From Girardinichthys multiradiatus (taxonomy: Eukaryota; Chordata; Actinopteri; Cyprinodontiformes; Goodeidae), in NCBI RefSeq assembly GCF_021462225.1, contig NC_061797.1, forward strand, positions 26,435,093 through 26,499,092: a stretch of 64,000 nucleotides of DNA. Reading direction: 5' to 3'. The stretch's first letter is position 1; each line of letters opens with the position of its first letter. Position numbers and translations under genes: made by a program. Positions 56,601 through 64,000 of this stretch are shown piece after piece. Below the pieces are notes generated by a model. That model was not told the origin of the DNA and ran no database searches. It saw nothing but the letters and a program-made list of their open reading frames with translations.

Positions 56601-58885
56601 TGGCTGAGTCGCACATCATGATGCAATGCCAGGTTACTATTTGCTTTTTCTGGAAACGCTGACATTTGAGCAATCAAATACATCATAAAGCAACATGTAC
56701 AAAGTTTCAGTGGGAAAACCGGTTTGGTCAGACATTTTCTCACTAATTTGCTATGGGGTAGTGAAAAAAACAGGCTTATAGGCAGCCAAAACTGTCACTG
56801 ATAATCTGCCAAGCAGCTAACATCAAGACTGACAGAGTGTTTTTTACTGCTCTGATAACAGAAATGCAACTGGCAACAAAATCCTAACCATAAAGCAGAT
56901 AAAAAGTTTAAAAGAAGTGATTTCTGTGATTTTATCAGGATCATTTGATAATTTGCTTTAGATAAGTCTTTATTCCCTTCTTCATTTACCAAATGACAAA
57001 CCAAAACTCATAAATGGGAAGGTGCAGCTGTATGTGGCAGGGCTGATTTACTATGAACTGGTACACTTCATACTCTGCAGCTATGAAAGAACAATGCTGT
57101 GCCTTTAGTAAAAACAGAGATGCAGCAATCAGGCTTTTTTTGCCCAATACTGATTTTCTGTCTTCTTTGAGGTCTGAAATCCTAGCTCTGATTTTGACCC
57201 ACTGCGATTTCTTTGATTCTATCAAGTACGACACATAAAGGCATAAACATGTGATGCATGTTCCTTGATACACTTAGAAGATTTGAATCCTACAAAAATG
57301 AAAAAATTACAATATTTTCATCACCTATGCATAAAAGCATCTGTCCCTAACTTTTATCTGACTTAAATTAAACGAAGTAACAAAGAACACACAGTTGATT
57401 AACATGAAAATAGTGGAGGCTTTTAATTTTGATGTATTTAATGTATAGGAAAAAAATGTGTCTGTTTAAGCTGCTGATCAAAGACAGCGTTTTGTACGTT
57501 TAATTATAGCATTAAGTTTCCACAGATTCACTTCCCCATAGTTTGGTCCTTAGAAGAGAAAATCTCTATCGGCCAGTAAAATACCAATAGTACATCTCCT
57601 CATTTGTACCTTTAAAAGCACACCAATCAGCAGTGTCCCCTCACATAGTGGGTAGGTTGGTCATACCATTTACGGAAGCAGTCAGTCCACAAAGTAGCTG
57701 GTCGACGTTCATCTCCTGAGACTGTCCATTTACTCCATATCTCACTTTTTTCTCTCTCTAACTCCTCATGATGTCAACTACAGGCCACTAGTGCCTCTGA
57801 AAATGTAGTCTTAACTTGTCATTGACTTTTCTAAAAATTTTATTTTTAGGTCCAGAAATAAATTTGCTGTAAACTTTGAGAGCCACCCACCTTTCCTTAA
57901 TTTCCTTCATAATAGTTAGCAAAAAAAAAAAAACACCTACTGCTAAACTGAGTCATTTTGTACTAAAAAAGAAACAAATCGATGAAACATGGAACTGACA
58001 GTAGCTTTATAAGACTGCTGCCTGAAATCAATAAATTCTTTGTGTTGGATCGTCCTTGAGAGGCAGTGACGGTTAAAAAGTTTTTTTTTTTTTATCAGCA
58101 TGTGTGTCAGAGAGAGACTTTGGTTAAATATCTTCTAAAGACAGTCCACATGTCCTTGGCCCTGTCACATTTGACAGATCATCCGATACACAGTCCTCTT
58201 CGCCCACCTCACTCAGGAATGTGCTAATATTTGCCCCATCCATCAGAGCCCTGCTGCACTGTAATATTAAAGAATGTTTTCAGAAGGCGGGAGAGGGGCA
58301 GAGACACCTGGAGTTGATGCCAAGAGCTTTCATTCAGACAATGCACAGTTATGCACATAACTAGTATCTGGCTCCATAATAACTGTTGAGCCTATTTAAC
58401 AAATTAAAGTCATCTTTACATTTTGCAAAGTCTCATTAACCTCACTCATCTGAGCTCTACAGTCTGGAATGTTTTTAACCCAAAACATGGAGCAGAATTA
58501 GACACAATAACTTCCTTATATTGAATTCATTTTTCTTCCCCTATATTCAGCTTTTCTGGTTGACCTGCTCGTCTATTTCTGCTGTTTAGCAACCTGGCTT
58601 CAAGGCTTTTTAAAACCACCGCAGAGCTCACAGGCAGCCAAAAAGGCAACGGAGGAAAGGAAAAGTGAGAATCTCTGCAAATTCTCAACTCTCTCCAGAT
58701 GTCAGAAGTCACTGGCAGAGAACAGCACACAGGCCACCACGATGATCCACACGATTGCTTCTGTAACTGTAGAAAGACCCGGTTTGTGCCCAGTTATTAA
58801 AACATTCACTGACTGAATTGAATGTCATTAGCAGAGTTATGGCATATTGCCTTATTTCATTTTATTGTTTTTTTTTTTAACCAAG
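53612..58885. other. Upstream of coding exon 1: intron or 5' flank
   Basis: About 5.3 kb, AT-rich, with only short frames lacking known domains. If coding exon 1 has an upstream acceptor at about 53612, this is intron between 5' UTR exons. No promoter or non-coding exon could be fixed. Confidence 0.4.
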
Positions 58886-59125
58886 TGTAACCCAGTGTTA
58901 AAAATACAAGAACAAATTAATGATGTTGATTTAATGTTTTCTTCTACAACAAGATTAAAAAGTATAAATGGATTTCATGTCTTATTCTACAATAAGAGTT
59001 GAAAAGTAATAAAGTTAAAAATAAGTTAATATGACCCGACTGGTCACTGGCTGTGAGACATTGAATTAATATTTGACAGATGTATCGAAAAGACTGGGTT
59101 ATTTATGTTATTTTATTTTGTTGTT
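58886..59125 (+). repeat. Left LTR, internally deleted and truncated
   Basis: Matches the right LTR at 61490-61633 and again at about 62636-62745, so about 1 kb of LTR interior is missing. The last 250 bp of LTR are also gone, ending in a T-run where it joins the integrase segment. Confidence 0.85.
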
Positions 59126-60568
59126 TTTTTTCCCCACCACTACATAAATGCCTGTTTCCCACCTATCAGCTAGTTTATGCTTACCCCTGAGATGAACGGC
59201 TCGCACCAAAACTCGGTCTCCGGGTTCTAGTTTGGATGGTTTTACACGCATGTCAAATCTGGCTTTATTTCTGTCGGCCATTTTGTTAGCATTTTGGGTC
59301 GCTAGTTTATAGCTTTCTTGGAGAGTTTTTCTCAGTTTTTCCACATATTTTGAGTGGGACTTAAAACTTTTGTTTTGGAGCGGTAGGTTGAATGCAAGGT
59401 CAACAGGTAATCTAGGTTGACGACCAAACATTAATTCATAAGGTGCAAATCCGGTTGTGTCATTTTTCGTACAATTGTACGCATGAACCAATGGCTTTAC
59501 AAAGTTGCGCCACTGTGTTTTGTCTTTTTGTTCCAGGGTCCCAAGCATACTTAACAAGGTGCGGTTAAAGCGTTCCACAAGATTTCCCCTAGGATGATAA
59601 GGAGTGATTCGAATCTTGTGAATGCCCATGATCTTGCAAAGTTCTTTTATTATGTGTGACTCAAAATCTGGCCCTTGATCACTATGTAATTGTTCAGGGA
59701 TACCATAATGAACTATAAAGTGATCCCAAAGACATTTTGCCACAGATTGGGCTTTTTGGTTAGGAGTTGGAATGGCTATGGCGTACTTAGTAAAGTGATC
59801 AGTTAGTACAAGCACATCCTTTGTGTTGCTTTGATCTGGCTCAATGGATAAGAAATCCATACAGACCAGTTCAAGCGGTCTGGTAGACCGTATGTTCACA
59901 AGCGCTGCAGCTTTTTCCGGAGGGATCTTTCGCGGCACACAACAGTTGCATGTTTTGATTCTGTTCTCAATGTCAACTGCCATACGAGGCCAATAAAACC
60001 TTGCTCTGGCGAGATCAAGGGTACGCTCAGTACCTAAATGGCCCATATCATTATGGAGACTGTTAAAAACTGCCTCACGGAGCTGTTCAGGTAAGACGAG
60101 TTGATATGTGACATTGCCATCATCTTGGCGTGTTCGGTACAATATTTGGTTGTGCAGCTTGAGACGATTGAGTTCTCGAAGCAACAGACTTATATCACGA
60201 AGTTCGGTTCTGACAGTAGGTGGAACCTTTTCACCAGTCTCAATTTGAACAATGACCTTGCGCAAGCAGGGGTCAGCTCTTTGTTCTTGTTTGAGTTGTT
60301 CAGCTGACAAATGGGGCACGGCTGGAAGACCACCACAATCATCTTCATTGACAAAGTTATCTGGTAAGGTGTTTACCGAGATGGCTAATGAGTGCACCAG
60401 CAGGGTAGGTTCATTGGAGAAACTACAACACAAGGGTCTCTCACAGATGGATGACACCACCTCTTGGCTTAAAGTGGTATCTTGAGGTGCCAAATGAGTT
60501 TGGGTGAACTGCTGTATCCTGTCAAGCTCTTTTTGTGACACAACATCATTTAATAACTCACCATGCGG
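59108..60568 (-). pseudogene. Gypsy integrase region (minus strand), C-terminally truncated
   Basis: The 477-codon frame 59108-60541 carries an HHCC zinc finger (H163, H168, C198, C201) and an integrase core with D229 (MDFLS), D288 (SDQGP) and E323 (VERFN). It ends in a chromatin- or RNA-binding type C-terminal part (GDRVLV, DRWETGIYVV). The usual HPQGNG-x-x-E spacing is one residue short here (HPRGNLVERF), so the core may already be damaged. An in-frame TGA at 60569-60571, probably from CGA, separates it from RNase H. The C-terminus runs into the left LTR at the rearrangement joint. Confidence 0.88.
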
Positions 60569-61240
60569 TCACCTTGAAAGACCATCTGCATCAGAATTGA
60601 GTCTGCCTGCTCTATATTGGAGCTTGAAGTTAAAGGTAGACAGAGAAGCTAACCAATGGTAGTTCATTGCATCCATCTTAGCCGTTGTCAGAATATAGGT
60701 CAGGGGGTTACTGTCAGTCATGACAGTAAACTGATTCCCATAAAGGTAGTCTGCAAACTTTTTTGTTACGGCCCATTTTAGGGCCAAAAACTCTAATTTG
60801 TGGGCGGGGTACCGAGCTTCGCTCCTGGACAGCCCCCTGCTCGCATAAGCAATGACCCTTGTTTGGCCGTCCTGTTCCTGATAAAGGGCGGCGCCAAGCC
60901 CTGTGGTGCTGGCGTCGGTGTGAAGTGGGTATGGCAGCTTAGGGTCTGCAAATGCCAAGATAGGAGCGGAAGCGAGCTTCTCAATGATGTCTTTGAAAGC
61001 TCGCTCACAAAAGGGAGTCCACCGCTCACCAAATGGTTTTCTCGGATCATGGTACTCAGCAGGCTGTTTTGGGTTTTGTGCTCTTACGCAACGGTGGATA
61101 GCCTGACGTTAGGTCAGTGAGAGGCTTAACAAGGCTCGAATAGTTCTTGATAAAGCGCCTATAGTACCCCGAGAAACCTAAGAATGAACGGAGTTGTTTA
61201 AGGTCTCTGGGCACAGGCCACCGTGACCTTCTTCTACCCA
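60569..61240 (-). pseudogene. Gypsy reverse transcriptase C-terminus and RNase H (minus strand), fragmentary
   Basis: [20 protein letters not shown] (thumb region of gypsy RT) lies at about 61130-61205 on the minus strand. After a frame break it is followed by an RNase H domain with HTDAS, HKLEFLAL and TDSNPL acidic sites (60569-60958), ending DADGLSR. The catalytic palm with the YxDD motif is absent, so no active enzyme is possible. Confidence 0.85.
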
Positions 61241-61244
61241 AGTC

Positions 61245-61489
61245 ATGAAACCACAATCCTGTGAGACGTTCAGAGAGACAAACCACTCAACCAAACCGGC
61301 TCCAGTATAGCCAGTTAGGGAACCCACTCGTATCCATTGCCCAGTCCCTATTCCATGGCTTGAGCCTTGCGTTTACCAGTGCCTTGATGGAGCCTGAACT
61401 TGAACACCCTTTTAAGGGTTCCAGCTTTCCTGTCATTTCAAAACAACCCATCCCATGCAAAGGGACTTGCATGTTCCAAGGGGGGACAG
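61245..61489 (+). pseudogene. Gypsy pol C-terminal tail plus polypurine tract (plus strand)
   Basis: The plus frame reads [20 protein letters not shown] and PLVSIAQSLFHGL, resembling the C-terminal tail of fish gypsy polyproteins, then stops just before AAGGGGGGACAG and the LTR. Its orientation is opposite to the integrase segment. The tail assignment rests on remembered resemblance. Confidence 0.6.
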
Positions 61490-63001
61490 TGTAACCCAGT
61501 GTTAAAAACACAAGAAAAAATGAATGATGTTGATTTAATGTTTTCTTCTACAAGATTAAAAAGTATAAATGGATTTCATGTCTTATTCTACAATAAGAGT
61601 TGAAAAGTAATAAAGTTAAAAATAAGTTAATAAATATGTTCATAAGTATAGATAAGAAATGCTAAAAATCTTTAAAAACTGTGAAATATGCCTTTAGTGA
61701 TTGCTTTTAGTGACAGATTAAACAAGCAATAGCTGGCACAGTCTGATTTCACATCAGCCAATAAGGTTGATTGTCCCGCCCCTTTTACGGCTGTGCTGAG
61801 ATTTTGCTCAGATCGTGTTAGACACGCTTGAGAGCTCAGAGCTGACGGTTGTTTCCGCTAATAGCCTGGAAATCTTGTCAAATTCGATGAAGAATCTTGG
61901 AAATAGGTAAGAAAAACAATGTTAAAATAGTTTCGCAAAATATATAATTCAAAATAGTAAATCCGTTTTATTAAATCTCAGAAAGCTTCCCTTGTGAACG
62001 GCTGAAGCCCGGAAAAATCCCCGTGTAGTCGTGTAGCATCAAAGCATCGGTGAGTGATCGCACGGGCTCGGCAGTTGGCTCGGTAAAATTGCTGAAAATT
62101 GGCTAAAATACCTAGTAACTGATCAAATTTAGTAAAAAATATAATTGTATTGTAAGTTTTTGTATTATTATTATTATTGTGTATGTTGTATTTTTTCTAT
62201 GCAGTTACACTTATTTTTCTATTATCACATGTTCTAATATTTCAATGGTGCTAATTTATGGTTCATGGTGCTGTAATGTGCTTTTCTGTTGGCATTGCTT
62301 GGGAACTTTCTGTTCTGAGTAAGTCAGAGCTAATATGAGCTTCAAATTCACATTCTGAAGTTAAATATAGTGTTATAGATGTACCTCATTGGCACTTTTA
62401 GATTGAAATATATATATATATATTTTACCACATATAAGCTAATTTCTTTAGTTTACTGATATGTTGGTAATATTGAACTCTGATAACTTAAGATGCTTTA
62501 CTTTGGCCTTGTTCCAGGTCAGGTTTTTTGGTTATAGTGCACTTTTGGCCTGTGGTGCCTCGAAACCACCAGATCATCCTCTCCTGAACTTGGATGGCGA
62601 GCCCCAGCCCAGAGGACCGAGTGAACTGGTAGATTGTGACCCGACTGGTCACTGGCTGTGAGACATTGAATGAATATTTGACAGATGTATCGAAAAGACT
62701 GGGTTATTTATGTTATTTTATTTTGTTGGGTTTTTTTTTAAACAAAGTGCGCAATTTTTGTTTATTTGAAAATGTGGATCCACAAATGTTCACTATATTA
62801 AACTCTACTCTTTTTCATAGACATTGTGTGTTCTCCTTTGTTGTTACTCACGCCTAGGCTCCCGTGAATTTAGAAATCTTCTGATCAGGCCCAGTTTTCT
62901 CTATGCTTGTGTAGTGTTGGTATTAGTCATCAAAGTAAATTGATTTACCTGCCATCTACTATTATCAGGTTTAAATAAAGTAACCCTTCTAGTGGGTTAC
63001 A
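61490..63001 (+). repeat. Right LTR, full length (1512 bp)
   Basis: Starts TGTAACCCAG and ends GGGTTACA. A GC box (CCCGCCCC, about 61774) lies in a CpG-rich part (about 61765-61870), and AATAAA sits about 25 bp from the end (about 62974-62979). An AGGTAAG donor-like site at about 61905 and a TTGTTCCAG acceptor-like site at about 62517 are noted. The polarity of these signals agrees with plus orientation. Confidence 0.88.
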
Positions 63002-64000
63002 CAAGCTTTAGCTTTTGGTGTTCAACCAAACAGAAAAGATTGGAGAACTGTCCTGACAGAGAGCAGTTTCAAGCTCTGAACTCATCCCTAGGTCTCTGCG
63101 TGAAAGAAAACAGCCAAGGTCACTGCTACCAACAGCTGTTGCACCCATATTTACACCACCTCATGGTCTGTCATGGTCCCACAAAGTAGCTCAATTCATC
63201 TCCCTTTTTTCAGGTTAATTACTGCATATTTTCTCTATGGAAAGGAGACGTAGGCTTTCATTGTAACCCAGATATGAGCATGCACAGCTGCAGAGGCAGG
63301 CATGCGGAAAACACAGTTATGTCCCTCTGAGCTGCAGCAGGAGGGCTAAAAAAATCTGTCACAGAGCCGACCTCTGACACAGGAGTCTGGACTTTGTGCT
63401 TTTGTTTACCACTACCCTAAAGTAGGAGTTTAAAAATGGTAAACTACAGCAAAGTGTGGACCACCAAAGAGGTTTTCTCTTCTCCAAAGCCCATGAGCTG
63501 ATACATACACTGGGCCAAAAAGCGCCTGTCCCTGCTAAAAACAGAACAGCCTCCCTTTTAAGTGTCCCTCTGTCGCTCATGGCTTGACTTTACCGATATC
63601 TAAAAGTTACAAACTCTGGCCCTCTGAAGACTTCTTTACTAAACAAACATACTAATGATGCGTTTATATCTGAAGGGAAAACCTTTACCATCGTGCATAT
63701 TAGAGCGTATTCATAAGCAAAGACTTAGTATCAACAAACCGCTTGAAATGTGTGGCAGAGCAAAGATGGGGTAACTATCCATCAACCAGCTTGCTCCGTT
63801 TCACTGAACATTTCCTCTTGTTTAAATGTAGGCCCTGATTGTAAAAGTCCTAGATCCACCACTGCCTGGAAAAGCGTTTTCAGCAAACCCGAAAATATTT
63901 CCTAAATGACTCCAAAAACATTTATTCATGTGTCGGCACACCGCTTAGTGACCTTCATAATTCAGCAGGACAATTATTAGGGTTGCACAATATGCTTACA
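63002..64000. other. Right flank, no gene recognised
   Basis: Short frames only. The last 25 bases (AGGGTTGCACAATATG) resemble the start of a fish hAT-type element running off the window. Confidence 0.35.

Larger units (their letters stand above)
58886..63001 (+). mobile_element. Ty3/gypsy LTR retrotransposon, rearranged (pol segment inverted relative to LTRs)
   Basis: The outer termini TGTAACCC... and ...GGGTTACA are intact and flanked by a 4-bp CAAG direct repeat (58882-58885 and 63002-63005). Two directly repeated LTRs are present: a shortened one on the left and a full one on the right. Just inside the right LTR the plus strand shows a polypurine tract (AAGGGGGGACAG) and a pol C-terminal tail, so the LTRs read in plus. 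The remaining pol (partial RT, RNase H, integrase) reads in minus. Gag, protease and most of RT are missing. The element is not functional. Confidence 0.85.

Noticed and set aside
1..64000. CRISPR arrays, operons, phage or defence islands
   Set aside because: The window is vertebrate chromosomal DNA; no spaced direct-repeat array or compact gene cluster is present.

Overview
The window looks like chromosomal DNA of a teleost fish. It is AT-rich, has long GT-AG introns, and carries typical ray-finned-fish repeats: Tc1/mariner-like transposons, hAT-like fragments, L2-type LINE ends, tRNA-derived SINEs and a Ty3/gypsy LTR element. I cannot name the species. There is no prokaryotic gene organisation, no CRISPR array and no rRNA gene.

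One protein-coding gene fills most of the window. It lies on the minus strand and I identify it as DENND2B (older name ST5, suppression of tumorigenicity 5), a DENN-domain Rab guanine-nucleotide exchange factor. I could assemble 19 coding exons between the start codon at 53579-53581 and the stop codon at 4194-4196. Every intron is GT-AG, exon phases are consistent throughout, and the joined frame is 1135 codons including the stop (1134 residues). From memory the human long isoform is about 1137 residues. The N-terminal, disordered, proline/serine-rich half is mostly one large exon (46655-47932). The C-terminal catalytic uDENN-cDENN-dDENN part is split over many small exons from 32812 down to 4194. 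Upstream non-coding exons and the promoter are not identified and may lie beyond 64000.

Region by region: 1-2640 is mostly featureless, with a CpG-richer block at about 2000-2640 that may hold the first exon of a second minus-strand gene running off the left edge (weak call). 2640-4193 is probable 3' UTR and downstream spacer. 4194-53581 is DENND2B, whose introns are loaded with repeats. These include a Tc1-like element with an L2 LINE inside it (9115-11398), a Tc1 relic cut by a LINE-type tail (about 16820-17640), an inverted Tc1 relic (about 25740-26570), a Tc1 element of another family (30438-31874), a well-preserved but catalytically dead Tc1 element (36226-37835), SINEs (38870-40015), a perfect-stem hairpin (42065-42113) and a CACATG-rich block (48090-48470). 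53612-58885 is upstream intron or flank with little recognisable content. 58886-63001 is a Ty3/gypsy element with intact outer ends, a CAAG target-site duplication, and a pol segment inverted relative to its LTRs. 63002-64000 is flank.

No new defence or metabolic system is visible. The most unusual structures are the internally inverted gypsy element with splice-like sites in its LTR, the Tc1 copy that lost its second catalytic aspartate, the nested transposons, and several strong palindromes in the introns.
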